Origin: Panaeolus papilionaceus
Lineage: Eukaryota > Basidiomycota > Agaricomycetes > Agaricales
Direction of reading: 5' to 3'
Length of the DNA: 64,000 nt
NCBI GenBank assembly: GCA_015501605.1
Contig: JADNRZ010000007.1
Span: forward strand, 1,860,001 to 1,924,000
Part shown: piece after piece, positions 1 to 12,285 of the stretch
Numbering within the stretch: the stretch's first letter is position 1
How the letters are laid out: each line of letters starts with the position of its first letter
Made by a program: the position numbers and the translations under genes
The notes under the pieces: model-generated
Told to the model about the DNA's origin: nothing
The model's input: the letters and a program-made list of their open reading frames with translations, nothing else
Databases searched by the model: none

Positions 1-39
1 AAACGATCTATCTCTAAACTAATCCCTCTTCCCACGTAG

Positions 40-1449
40 GACCAAGTCAAGCTTCCGTTCGCCGACAGCTTGCAGAAGCAGAAGCACTCGATCTCGCCGC
101 CGGCATCAAAAAGTCTCTCGATGAAGAAGTGTCTCCAAGTGTTCTGATCTCACATGGCATAGACCTGGAAGCTGAACAGTACGTTTAATGTTATTCACAA
201 TTTATCTACATATTTTAATCGAGTGGAAATCACTCTACAGGCGCTTGCTGAAAGCACAATCTAAAGAGGTGTGGGAGCACGCGCAGGATCGACAGATCAC
301 AAGACTCCAGCTTAATATGAACACACTTCAGCGGAAGATCGATAACTGGGTGCCTGTTCAATCAAAGTATTGCCCAGTCGTCACCGACCTTCGTGAGGAA
401 GAGAAGAATAAGGAGGGGGGTGGTGACGAAAAGGTGTGCCAGATCAGTCCCGTAGATTACAAGTTATGGTTGCCATCACAAATCGGGAGGAAGGGAGTGG
501 TTGACCAAGAGCTGCGTGAGGTAGAGTGGAAGAATAGGGAAGGACAAGCGTTCGAGGCTCTCAAGGAGCTAAGGCACGAGCTACAGCTTCGCGTTTACGT
601 GAAGAACTTTAAGGACCGTTTCTCCCGCGGACAAGGGGCCAACACGAGAGCGAAGAACACTCAAGAAATGATCGAAAAACGGGTCAACGCTGCTGCATCA
701 AAATACCGAGCCGCCCATCAAGCACTACAGAATTTGGCCGAATTCATCTGTCCAGACAATCACGAGTGGAAAAAGAAGCTTCGTATACTGACTCCTACCG
801 ATGTTCGGCACATTTCCGAGGCAGCGTTGGGGGAGTCACTGGGTAAGAAGACTGTCTCCTGGATTTGGACTCACCAGTCAGGCCATATTGGAGCAAAAAA
901 CGACGAGCCGAACATCGAACGTATGTCACGTCTGCCCTTAGTTAACCATCTTCCTTACTTCCTCCCCTTTGTCTAGATGTCAAGGCTGAATGGGCACGAT
1001 GCCGAGCGCGCGCTGCACGTTTCACAGAGGAAGTTGAGCTCCTTGTGGAGGAGATGAACTGCATTCTCCAGTTTTTTGCCTTTGTTGCGTCTGAGTGGGA
1101 CACGAGAGCCAATCTCAATGGTTGGGGACCGCTGGAGGATCCAATCCGCGAGGCTCTGGTAGCATATGCGAAGAAGAAGGCCAGTATGTATCGCCTACTT
1201 GAACAATCCTGCCGAAGGAACTGGTCAGATTTGCCTGCTCATGTTACTCGAATGTCCAACATTATCAAAACACCCTGGCTGGTAGAGAGTAAGGATTTCG
1301 CGGCTTCAAGCTCGTCAATGGCAAGGGCACAGGAGGAAAGGAGGTCCGGGTTGGGGAAGGAGGTCATCGATGGAATGGAGGTTGACGCTGGTGAGGGGAG
1401 TGATGAAGGAGGCGACAAAGGGAAGGAAAATATGGACATCGACGGCTGA
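40..1449 (+). CDS. KDZ-family DNA transposase, C-terminal part (5' end outside window)
   Basis: C-terminal part of a Kyakuja-Dileera-Zisupton (KDZ) cut-and-paste transposase. Three exons join in frame: 40-178, 241-920 and 977-1449. The introns (179-240, 921-976) are GT-AG and 62 and 56 bp long. Position 39 is the end of an upstream intron, so the gene starts outside the window. Recognised by the conserved block with ELRHELQLR, then FKDRFSRGQGANTRAKNTQ, then TVSWIW, and after the second intron VKAEWARCRARAARFTEEVELL followed by a Trp-rich helix; this order is typical of the C-terminal region of mushroom KDZ proteins. The tail after residue RRNW is acidic and low in complexity and ends at a normal stop. 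All visible exons are open, so the copy may be recent. The upstream catalytic core cannot be judged here. Confidence 0.8.
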
Positions 1450-1479
1450 ATATAGACCCCTGTACTTATAGTGACGCTC

Positions 1480-2395
1480 TATACCTCCTGACTGAATTGT
1501 ATTGAAATAGTAATGCAAATGTATTTTTCTCAAAATTTCGAGCATTCACTCGTACAGCCTTCAAGTATTGGAATAGCTTTGAAATGGTATTTAAATGCGC
1601 GCTTCCCTGAATAGGCGGCTCTCCCCGTTCCTTGACTTGTAGTTGCTCTGTATGCGTTGGATTAGTATTGGAACTGTATTGGAATTGTATTCGAGTGCAA
1701 GGTTCTCTACTGTAACTCTCTTTTGGGTTAGTAGACTGTTTGCCGCGACTCCTATCGAAAGAGTAATCAATGAGTGTCTAAATTCGGTCGCCGTCAATGC
1801 TCTTCATCTTTTTCTTGCCCATGCTCAGCCTTCGACTATTCAAATAGTGTTGAAATTGTATTTGAGAAGAGCTCTCAGGTTACTTATTGTGACGGTGGCT
1901 TGCAACGATTTTTGAAATAGTATTGAATTTGTTTCTCAATCCATGTTCCATCGGTGCTGGACTCCTGTCTCCTGTCTCTCTTCCGGCAATCGAATTGGTA
2001 TTGAAATTGTATTTAAATATACCCCCACTCCTCTCAAAGCTATGTCGTGTTCCCCCTTTTGTTTGTTTTTTTTACTTCGCACTCAGGTTACAATCATATG
2101 TTTAGACAGGCGTTCACATGACATACTGTGCGTGTAAACTAGACTCAACGTACTCTAATCTCAGATTCAACCTGAACTGTCTTTCAAGACAGACTTACTG
2201 CTACGCCAGACGAGGGGGGTGTCAATCTGATCCAATCTGGGCTATTGTTGAGTTCCATCCAAATAGTATTTAAATATGTTCCAAATACTATTACAACACT
2301 TCACGCACCGGAGACCAACATGCACAACATACAATAGATTGTAACGTGTATTGAAACACGAACCCCTTGTAATTGTAAGTGGTATTGAAATTATC
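1480..2395. repeat. KDZ-proximal tail with about nine copies of an AT-rich motif
   Basis: This stretch between the transposase stop and the truncated gag has no gene. It contains a degenerate motif close to GTATTGAAATTGTATTTAAA or parts of it at about 1499, 1564, 1664, 1842, 1914, 1998, 2263 (with a partly inverted partner to 2293), 2347 and 2381. The copies are irregularly spaced (35 to 265 bp). The last one abuts the point where the gag frame stops. A cluster of short subterminal motifs next to a transposase gene fits transposase-binding repeats near the element end; that role is inferred. Confidence 0.5.
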
Positions 2396-3584
2396 CAACC
2401 ACATCGGCAACAAGGCAGGCCAATTTGTACCAGCCAGAGGGATCATTATGAGCTGGATGTGAAGCTACCTGCTTACTGAGATGATCAGTGATGGAGGGGT
2501 GGAGGCCACGACAGAACTTGACCACGATGTAGGAGGAGTCAGAGTAGCCAGCTTCAGCAACAAGGTCACGGAAGGAGTCGACATAATCGTCAACAGAACG
2601 ATCTCCTTGGAAGTAGGAGGTACCTTCCAAGATGAGGGCAGCAGTTTCCTGCTCATGCAAGGGGAAGAACTCTTTGCGAAAGTCTTCAGCAAAGTGGTCC
2701 CAAGTTGTGTAAGGAGAGGAACCTTCCTCAATGAGCTCAAAGATCCTGCAGGACCATAGAGCAGCTTGACCAGCAGACATGAACGTGAGGGCCCAACTAA
2801 TCATGGTAGACTTGTCAGGAAAGAGATCTGGACGAAGTCTGAAGTATCCCATGAGAGAGTTGTAGAAGGCTTTGCCCTTGAGACGATCACCATCATACCG
2901 GGGAGGAGGAGCCGGCCTAACCTTTTCTGCAATCATCAAAGGAGTCCCAAGACGATGAGAAGAAGGGGCAGAGGGATGCACTACTCCACTAGGATAACCA
3001 GAAGAGGCAGTGAGGAGAGGGGAAGACACTATTCCACTGGGGCAACCAGAAGAGACAGTGGGGAGGGGAGGATCCACTCTATTGGATGACCAAATAGAAG
3101 TGGGGGGAAGGGGGAGACTACTACTAAAAGAAGAAGAAGAAGAAGAAGAAGAAGAATGTTCCATAGGTACACTAATAAAATGAGAAGAAGAAGAAAGAGA
3201 GTGGGGAGAAGGTGAAGATTGTTCCATGTTTACACTAGGTAAAGGAAGAGAAGAAGAAGGAGAAAAGTTTCTGTCTACAGTTCCATGGTTTAAAGAGTGT
3301 AATATCCCATCTGTCAGCTGTCCAACAGAGTGGGAAGGGAGTGGGGGAAAAGTAGAAGAAACAGGGGAGGGAGAAGAAGAAGGGGAAGAAGAAAGAGAAA
3401 GAGGAGAGGGATTGAAAGTAGAAGAAAAATAATGAAGCAAGGAAAGAACAGAAGACCTCAAGTGGGAGATAGCTACCTGTTGGGATTCCTGCTGAGCAAG
3501 CATGGAGGATACCTGGTCTTCCAGGGAAGGCAACTGAGACAGAGAGCCAGAAGCAGCTGGAGGTGGTGAAGTATGGGGATCCAT
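2391..3584 (-). pseudogene. Retrotransposon Gag (Ty3/gypsy type), truncated at its C-terminal side
   Basis: Capsid-like polyprotein of an LTR retrotransposon. The first ~215 residues are a Ser/Pro-rich low-complexity segment, including a Ser run encoded by a GAA/TTC microsatellite at about 3127-3155. From about residue 220 there is a retrotransposon gag domain: PPPRYDGDRLKGKAFYNSLM, then WALTFMSAGQAALW, then WDHFAEDFRKEFF, then DDYVDSFRDLVAEAG and KFCRGLHPSI. The frame ends abruptly after VADVVG at the border with the KDZ tail. No zinc knuckle, protease, reverse transcriptase or integrase is present, so this is an internal fragment. It was probably interrupted by insertion of the KDZ element. 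Confidence 0.75.
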
Positions 3585-4121
3585 GGTTGCCAGACAGGGA
3601 GAAGAGAGGAGAGGGAGAAAGCACAGAGTCTATAATGCAGCTGAACAGAAGAAGCAGAACAGAGGATGTAACAGACTGTATGCAGTCTCAGTCTCCAAGG
3701 TGACCTCTTTCTACTGTAAGGGCACCTCAGACACACACAAGTCCTGGGGGAGATCCAAAGATATATATCAGCTCTACATAAATACAGGAAGTATACTCAC
3801 CTGGGGGAGATCCAAAGAGAAAGAGGTAAAGGATCAAACCCAGGTGGAACAGCTATTTAAGTGATGAGCTGGCATTGGCATCAGCCTTGATGCCAAACAA
3901 TGCCTTTGGAAACAAACAAAGGGAAACACAAAGGAATGACTATGTAACAGTGGCAACAACTAAATAATGAATGAATGGCAACTAAAGGAGAGTGTAATAT
4001 AATATCTATGAGTCCATGGTATGTTCAGATAATGAAATAGAGAAAGGGAAATAGGGGAAAGGAGAGACAAGAGAGACAATGATAAGGAAAGGAATAGGAG
4101 GTAGCAGGAGATCCCCTGACA
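3585..4121. other. Likely 5' untranslated/leader region of the gag element
   Basis: No gene seen. The region lies upstream of the gag start on the minus strand. It contains two direct copies of an 18-19 bp block beginning CCTGGGGGAGATCC (about 3743 and 3801). I could not identify LTR ends or a convincing primer binding site. Confidence 0.3.
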
Positions 4122-4223
4122 GTCACCATCAACAACAGCGTCGGGACCCATTTGCTCACTGTTTACTGCGTTGTAAAGCTATATCCGGCTCTTCTGCTAT
4201 GATTTTGTTAGGAATTTTTGCAT
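4122..4223 (-). repeat. 102-bp repeat, left arm (inverted relative to 5712-5813)
   Basis: The reverse complement of this segment matches 5712-5813 over its full 102 bp with five differences, all transitions. Similarity stops sharply at both ends. It lies where the leader/LTR of the gag element would be expected, so it may be a fragment of the same retroelement family; that is inference. Confidence 0.7.
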
Positions 4224-5711
4224 TTCCCAGTAGAACCTAGTGTAAAGATCCCTATTTCAATGCATGAGTCTGTTAGAATGCCTCATTTAACACTCAATAT
4301 ATCAATCATTTTAACATTGGTTAGATAATGAAGCAGAGCTGTTATATAGCTATGTATATCTAAGTGATAGACCTCCTGCTATATGTAAGCTGCAGTCACA
4401 TCATGGACCCGTTTCGTAATTGCAGCCAACTCATGCTGCTGCTTGTTATCATTGAGTTGACTGAAATCTGCCAACAATACATAACCGATATGGGCTGGCA
4501 CATGTATCCTTTCAACGTGAAACCTCTACAGATGGGACCTTACGTACTCCCAGTCAAATTTCGTTAAGCAGAAGATGAGCGCCTAATAATATAGGACAAT
4601 AAACCACTCAAAGCCTCCACTAATCGTCTGTCATGAATTTGATGCATATGTCTCTGCCCAAGTTGTCTATTGTGGATCCAGTGCTTTTATAACATCATAA
4701 AAGATAGTATGTCCTTGTATATGCTAATGCAAAGTCATACATAGAGGTACCTCGACCAAAATCCACATATGTATTGAACATGATCAAAAATAGCATTTAT
4801 GTCAAATTAAAAGCGCACAACTGGCAATAAAGAAAATATGAGGGTACAGGTAAACACCCTCGAACTGCACCTTCAATTCAAGAAAAAGATCATAGGAAAT
4901 GGAGCAGTGGACGAGGAGATACTAAGGTTTCGAATGCAAAACATTGAAGTCGCATCACAGACATCAGAGTTTCCAAATGTGGATCTTGATGGCTTCAAAT
5001 GTGGTTTGTGATTTTACACTCGAAAGGCCGTATCTTCACAACCTCTGCTCTGATTTCTGTGAATTTTTTTTCAGTCAACACAGAATTTTATTATGAATAT
5101 CACAGTAGCATAAGATACTCCGGTAAGCCGCTTTTTCAAGTGATATTCATCAAATACCTAAAATTAGCGCCTGTCAAAGGATTAGACAACTATGACCACA
5201 TTAGTGTAATACATCTGTATTTGGAACCTAATAGAACTCAATATGTTATGTTAATAAGCGTTAATAGACTAAAAAGCCAGCAATATCGCTTGAAAATGTC
5301 ATGGTATTGTTTTTGTGACATGGGCGTCTCTGCAACACCAATGCAGACATATTCCTGGCCACAAACTCACACCATCGCTTACTGCCCTTTGCTACATTAC
5401 TGGTAAAGAAGAGTTGGTAATTTAGCATGCAGATACACTGGGTGGATACCTTGCAAGACATCCCTATATCCAGAAAATAAATGGTCACTTACAGAAGATC
5501 TGGTAGAGATTTTATCATACAGTCGGTAACAGTGGTTCTGCGTGGCTATAGTGACATTGTATCACACTTTAGAGGAGTAAAATAGAGCTTAATATTGGCT
5601 AGAAATGTAGGTATGCTAGCAGTTATTGACTGCTGTGTGACACTTAATATGGATGACTAGTGTACATATAAGCATGTCCAAGCCAAATATTACATTGGAT
5701 TATAAGGTTAT
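4224..5711. other. AT-rich spacer between the inverted 102-bp repeats, no gene recognised
   Basis: About 1.5 kb without a recognisable gene. The longest open stretch (about 4999-5406, plus) has no family features I know and no clear splice context. The inverted repeats do not extend into it. It may be old transposon debris. Confidence 0.4.
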
Positions 5712-5813
5712 ATGCAAAAATTCCTAACAAAATCATAGCGGAAGAGCTGGATATAGCTTTACGATGCAGTAAACAGTGAGCAAATGGGTCCCAACGCTGT
5801 TGTTGATGGTGAC
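5712..5813 (+). repeat. 102-bp repeat, right arm
   Basis: Partner of 4122-4223 in inverted orientation, 97 of 102 positions identical. Downstream sequence differs from that next to the left arm. An open frame starts in this arm and runs to 6195, but its protein has no recognised features. Confidence 0.7.
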
Positions 5814-8800
5814 GGGACAACATCAATACACGTGGGAACCATTGATGGACGCTGTCAGCGACGAAATGAGAGGAAGCGACACTGTTCAGACGCTACTGAC
5901 GATGCATGATGACCCTGGAGGGACATGTACCTTGAAACGAACCACTTTGGCCCGATTGGGTAACAGTATACTCAACTCCCCATCCTCCTCAGTGTCGTTG
6001 GGGAACTGTACAGTTCACGGAGAACCCCAAGAATTAGTAATGGGAAGGTGGGTTGGACTTGGGAGTGAGGGTAAAGGGAAGAGATATTGGAGTATATCTC
6101 CAGGAGCTAACAATTCAGACGATTCCCAGTCAATCGACTGCCAAGAAGTGATCTGGTCTTGCCTGTCAATTGACCGGATAAGGTGGGAACCTTAGGTGGA
6201 ACATGAACCAACACCCAGATCTAACCAAACACGACCAAAGAACGCGGGGTCTATCCGTGATTCCGTGTTTAGGGGTACCACATGTGTAAACAATGGCGTC
6301 ACTTTGTTGCTCATCGTCAGACTCAGGGGATGTCTGAGAGATGACTCCAAACGGTATGCTGGATTGAAAATAAAATTTTGAACGAGCATATAGAGCGTGT
6401 TGTGGGGGTAGTAAAATACACTGCTTATGCAACGCTCCTGTTGATGTTGACAACGCGATCACAGCGGCAGCGACACGTCGAAGCATCCCAAATGTGGAAC
6501 TAATTTCCAAATCTAGCTGCACCACCCCTATTTGCGTCTTTCCAGCTCCTGGTCATTTTCAAGTGTTCGTGGTCTCACACTTCAAACCCTCACAAGACAA
6601 GTCCTCAACACAACATTCAAATATAATTCCATTCTAAATGTTTTTGTATGACTGCGATGACACCTAGGAAATTAAACCTCTAAAATAACTACAAAAGTTG
6701 TTTCAACATCACGACGTATTATTGAACAAGTGTGTATTTAATTTCAAGTTCTGGTCCAGGTTAAACCTTATATATATATCCAATACTCAAACTCGTACAC
6801 ATCCAATCCCTCCTACCCCCACACCCACATTAACCAAATAAAGGCCCTCATGTGATGGTCATATAGTCGCTTCGTCAAGCAACGCACGGAGCAATCCACG
6901 ACAACATGAATCCATCGAATCCTTGGCCCCCTGCTCCAAGTCGACTTCTACAGCCATGAAATGTGCCCTGGTTGTAGTGCAAGCCTTACAGTACGAGCAC
7001 AAACGTGATATGATCCGGCAGAGCACCCATACGAAGCGGTGGGTAAGCACAGAAATCCAACAAGTCCTCCACTTTAGCACTGTGGCGGTGTCCATTTTGC
7101 GGCCTAGTGTTAAGTTAAGTTAGCAGCGATATCAACCAGCGTACAACGTGTCTGCTAGGTCTTTGCCTGGCTGATACGATAACATAGTTGTGGTACTAAT
7201 AGTCAGACTAATTAATGTGGAGAGCCAGGTGCGACACTTCCATCACAGATATGATAACTAAAATGTGCCCCTAGTAATATGTCAACATATTCATTATATG
7301 TTGACATAACAGTCTCGTGCATCTTGGATCAAGGTGTGATTATCTGGTTCTTGTTTATTTTCGCGTTCCAGCCAGCTAGCGGCATCTTTCCAGACCATTC
7401 TGGTATCCTCGAATCCCGTAATCCTCTTCCACAATGAGCGTCCCCATAAGCGGGATGTGCTCTTGGGTGTTGATCAAGCGTGAGTCAATGATGGAACATA
7501 CACCATCAAACCATGCTTGGACTCCCGTGATGGGACTGAGTGCGTTCACATCATGTTATTTGACCTTCAAGTTGACAACAGTAATGCATACATCCGAGTC
7601 GCTTGTTTCGGAAAGAACAAATAAAAGACGACCACGGACTGTCAGCTGTGGTGTAACATGCGTTGATTCTTGTATTAAAGTCTACTACTCCAGTAGACCA
7701 ATACTTGGATTGCAGTGCAAACGCACAGCATCCCATATTACACCCTCACCGTCATGCCAATCTTGTAATGAGGGCTGTGGCTCCCACACGAGTGTTACGG
7801 CTCACGAGCTGGTAATTCCTCTCCACAAAGCACCCCTAAATTCCGTTATACGCTCTGTACCCATGCACGCGTGTCAAATCAATGGCAAGAGAAACCCCGT
7901 CGTTTCAGAAGTATGCAAGACAATGCTTATCAATGAGCGCCCGTCGTTTCACAGCATGAATAATGGAGTTGTATCATAATAGTCAAAGTATGTGCGGCCA
8001 AATAATGTACTGAGGTACACATCGATCACCAGGAGAAACGAGTATGTTGTACAAGTCAATATTCTCTCATTGCTAGTAATTCCTCGTCGCTCGTTGTATT
8101 AATAATCATTAATTTATATCTGTAAATTTTCTTTTTACCCACCCACCTCCCTTGTCAACCCTTTACCAATTCACGGTTCAACCAGATTTGTTAGGTGGGG
8201 AGTGAGCGATAAGTGTCTCTCGCCGAAGGCAGGAACAGCTCCAACCACTGTCTCTGTTCCCTTCTCCCTCTCCCATTCTTACCTACCCAACTATCTGGTT
8301 TGCTCTCGCGATTCAAGATACATAAGTATGAGCATCACACACAAGTTCGAGTCCTAATGTTTCGATGAATAAATTTTTTTCTCCACCTTGCTTTTGTATT
8401 TGTCCACGTCGCGCTAATAAGACTGACAACTGCCGATCAATTGGCCGATGCGCTCCGGATATACCTTAGATACTCCTTGAACATTTGTTCACCCATGATC
8501 TGAACATATCATCATTTCAACACACAACCTCGCCGCTGATGATGCCCTGACAAGTGAGGCGCTCGTAAAAATAGAGCGCCATGTCGTCCGTTCGTGCGAA
8601 ATTACATTTGTGAATGATGGGGGGAGCACGTATGGGTGCGTTCGTTGTGGTTAATAATTAACTCAATTTACTGAGTCATGTACCAAAACCACGTACCCAT
8701 CCCGAAAATGCGTTAGAACTCGTGCACTCTCGTGAACGGCGCTTACCCCATACCCACAAAGCAGTCATAAACAGCGCGGTCTATATCCCTGCAACAAGAC

Positions 8801-9854
8801 AGAGCATAGCACGCTCATACATATGTTACTGTGCCCTTCGTTCAATTTGAGCAGTTGCTTACCATAAAATACGCCCTATAATGATGTTAGAGCATGGTTA
8901 GCAGATCGTACACCAGCGAAAATCTAGTGATATCAGCACAAACCTCTAAGAATAGGCCCAGTGGAAAGTAGTAGTGGTTTGCTGTCGGAAGACGTTATGA
9001 TGCCATCCGGCCGGTGGTCAGGACGAATGTTGTGGTTTCAGAAACAGTGACTAAAAGTGCTGAAGGGGCGGGGCTCCAGAGGATGCTATTGCCACCCAGA
9101 GTCTGCACAAAGGGGACCGCCGGGTGCGGGTGTTCTGGCCGGTCGAGTTCGAGTTTTGGTTGTGGTGAAAAGAGAAAACGGCAAGGTTTACAGACGGTAT
9201 TGTAGTCAAGTAGTTTTAATTAAGTGGCACCGTTGGAATGTGCCGTTAGCCATTCATCGGCTGTCATCTGAATGAGGACCCCGGCAGTCTCCCCAAGAGG
9301 CTAGATTCAAAATTCGCCCAAATTTTTAGTCTGTCCATCTGTCCGGTTTCGCGACGACGTCATGTCCAGTTTGGATCAACTATCGCTGAGGGAATTATAT
9401 CTGGTTTCTGATCAACGTCTGGCTAGCTAACCTACCGTATGTTCGTTTCTGGATCAAAAAATGTACCAAATTTTTGGCTTTTTTCCGGTTTGGATCTAGA
9501 AAAATCGCTTCAAAAGTTCACTTTTTGTACGTTTTCTGCCAGGGTCCTTCTGAATGTCAGACCAATGAGTCTAGCTTGTATGTAAGGCATGGCGATAGCA
9601 TTCAGTTGCAACAGGGTCAATTTTCTAAAGCCACAACTGACACGATGACCCTTTATGTAAACTTCTGTTTCTCTTCTTCCACTCACTCACCTACTCACTC
9701 ACTCACAAAGCCCGCAACCTCGGGTCAGCCCATAGACGAGTCGCGCGAAGGGTGCTGGAACGGTCAGGTGTCTCCGAGGCGGTTTATTCTTATGCACATT
9801 CTGCGTAGTTGTCTTCCAATTCAAAAGTTCACCTCAAATATTTAGGAGGATTGG
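5814..9854. other. Gene-poor region
   Basis: About 4 kb in which I can support no gene. Open frames (for example 7434-7979 plus, 6859-7095 minus) lack family motifs, plausible exon partners and coding-like composition. It holds a perfect 13-bp hairpin at 7278-7308 and, at 9366-9497, four loose copies of a GTTTNNGATC phrase about 35-45 bp apart. I saw no tRNA-like T-loop. Confidence 0.5.
7278..7308. repeat. Perfect 13-bp inverted repeat with 5-nt loop
   Basis: Arms TATGTCAACATAT (7278-7290) and its exact reverse complement (7296-7308) flank TCATT. No gene is nearby and no function can be assigned. Confidence 0.8.
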
Positions 9855-11402
9855 ATGCCATCGCAACGACTGCTGACAAGTGTTGACTATTACTTCCCAA
9901 TTGGCGTGTTTTTAGAGGTTCGTCCTAGCTCTCATTCACCTAATTTATGCAGTTCATTGATTCATTCATCATGGATTGTCAATTACTTACATCCCCAGAG
10001 TGCATTTTGGGGTAAGCCAACTCCACGTCTTTAATGGAATTGAACATAACCACTTTGGATTGTAGGTGTTTATACAGCGCTTTTCATAACTGCTCTGTGG
10101 GTCTGGGGTAAGCGCCGGTCGCATGATGGTACCCCAACTTCGACGTTTTCACGATGGGTAAAGTCACATCTATGTGTCAAATTTGGCATGCGACCAGCTA
10201 AAGCATCTACAGCTGTATCTGGTGTTGATCACACTAATGTGGCTCGTTGCGTGCGCACATCTCGGTAAGTCACATACAGAGCACGACCGCAACAAAGCGC
10301 TGACACCATGAATTAGGCATCTCGATCCAGCGTCTGCTGCGAATATATGTCCTCGAGATAGAGGTTGGCAGGAAACCTCATGAAAGAATCCTAGACCCGA
10401 TGAAGTGGGATAATATGGTACATTTTCTGTTGTTGACTGCAATGGTGTGGTTGGGAGATGTGCTTGTGGTGCGCATGTTTGTTCTTCGGCTTTCTTGAAT
10501 AACGCCACGCATTACCTTCAAAATCCAGATCTATAGAACCTACATCGTGTGGAACAGAAGTCTGCGAGTCGTTGCGCTGCCGGTGATCGTCCACGTGGGC
10601 TACATGGGTGCGATACATCGACACAAGCTTGTATTCACCCAACACGATTACTTACTTTCTTGCTTTTCATCACTCCATATGCAGTCGCCAACAGCATCTG
10701 CACCTACGGATTCAGCCACCCCGCCCACATACCGCGCAAAATCACCTTCGCATGGTTCCAAGCCGTCTTCCCCCTCGCCTTTGCACAAAACGTCATCACT
10801 ACCGCCCTCCTCACATACAAAACCTACTCCACCCACCGCGTGTCACGCAAAAATGGTGCGACCAACACGACACCTGGTGCGATCCGGCTCGGGAGCTTGT
10901 CATGGATGCTCATTGAGACAGCAATGCTGTATACATTGGAGCTTCTAGTGATGATTGTCCTCAACGCGATCAGGCATCCTGCAACCACTATCGCGTCAGT
11001 GTTGCTCGTTCCTACGCTTGGTAAGTAGTCAGTTTTTAAGAGTTTGTGGTGGTTCAGTAGGCTGACTATGCACGCCCAAATTCAGGGATTGTGTTTGTTC
11101 TGTTATCTGTTCGAGTTTACTTTAGTGGGACACGGATGACGCACAATTGGTCAACAGTGAGTAAAGTCCCAAACGTTCTGAAAGACTCGGGCCTCGTACT
11201 CGACCATGGTGCGGCGGTGGCTCCTCTTGCATTAACGGGCGCACAGCGTCCTGTTACTCCTCTGAGCTTGGACGGCGATGTCGATATGGACATATTTACC
11301 CTGCGGCGCCAGGATCCGCATGACTCGGATGGAGAAGAAGATAGGCATTCCGAATCATTCCCTGTTTCGATATCGCAAAGGGGTTCTCAGGAGTGGTTAT
11401 AA
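9855..11402 (+). CDS. Seven-transmembrane basidiomycete integral membrane protein
   Basis: Eight exons join without a frame break: 9855-9917, 9999-10011, 10066-10157, 10213-10264, 10317-10468, 10529-10607, 10685-11020 and 11086-11402, giving about 367 residues. Hydrophobic helices are visible in order: FLESAFWGVYTALFITALWV, LYLVLITLMWLVACAHL, the stretch ending WLGDVLVIYRTYIVW, VVALPVIVHVGYMVA, WFQAVFPLAFAQNVITTALL, IETAMLYTLELLVMIVL and LGIVFVLLSVRVYF. The IYRTYIVWNRS motif after the third helix and the IESG-like/GIVF ending match a large agaricomycete family of unknown function that resembles 7-TM receptors. The C-terminal tail of about 90 residues is cytosolic-looking and Asp/Ser-rich. Exon 2 is only 13 nt, but its inclusion restores the family's FLES..YG helix. 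ATG 9855 is the first in-frame start before helix 1. The role (receptor or transporter) is not known. Confidence 0.75.
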
Positions 11403-12285
11403 CCACTCTGCTCGCTCGTTTTCTATGTTATCTAGTAAACTCGGACCTTGCTTATAACTTCGTTTCATTTGGCCTTTAATCTATTTATCCTGTGCCATAT
11501 TGTTATCTTATTCTTGTTTTGCACTATGCTCTCTAAGTAGTCTTGTTCTGTATCATACGTAGCTTAGTGTCTTATATGTTACCTATGGGTTTCGAATTTG
11601 CTTGTCGAGCTCGTCGTTACATTGACAAATCGTTCCTCCTTCGCACCTTCAACGACTCTGAAATTTTGAACGCCACAACGAACTACTATGTACGTCTCAA
11701 TTCACCTATCACTCACTACCTTCCCTCCTATTTACCTCTCTCACATATCGACCCCACGAACACATATTGCACCACCTACCTTTCACCCGAATCTCCCCGC
11801 ACGCACGTTAACCTAGCGCAGATACAAAAGCAGGGACCATATAAAAACCATATTTAGGAGGCTACAACGCAGTGCAAGCAGTGATGAATCCATCGGATTC
11901 AATGTGGGTTGAGTCCTCATGAAGCTTGAAGGGTCTAGAAAGCGTGGTCGGTTATGCTATGTCCCAGAAAGAACTGTACATAGATAAGCGAATCATAAGA
12001 GACAGTCGAGCACGATAAGATGATGTTGAGATGATGTGATGCGGTGATGGCTGGACGGGTTGCAGTGATGAGCCTCGCGCCCATACTTATGCGCCCGTTT
12101 TCGCGTTTTTGGGCGATTTCGGCAACCAATCACACACACGCCTGCGCCACAGTACAAGTATCACAGCCAAGCATGCAAACTGTCACGCTCATCATCATGG
12201 CTCGCAGCTTATCATATAGCCTCGCAACACGTTCACTTGACCCTCAGCCACCATATTCTACACCTCGATCCCCCTCCTTTTCCCT
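11403..12285. other. Intergenic region, no gene seen
   Basis: Convergent spacer between the 7-TM gene (plus) and the next gene (minus). Short open frames here have no features. GATGATG/GATGTGATG-rich sequence lies at about 12010-12070. Confidence 0.5.

Noticed and set aside
4130..4165. Possible primer binding site (TGGGTCCCGAC on the minus strand)
   Set aside because: No LTR boundary ending in CA next to it, and I cannot match a tRNA 3' end with confidence.
4999..5406. 135-residue open frame
   Set aside because: Lies in AT-rich element debris, no recognisable domain and no neighbouring exon.
5776..6195. 139-residue open frame beginning inside the 102-bp repeat
   Set aside because: Its start is repeat sequence; the protein has no known features.
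7434..7979. 181-residue open frame on the plus strand
   Set aside because: No family motif, Cys/Ser-rich composition without pattern, no splice partners; probably chance.
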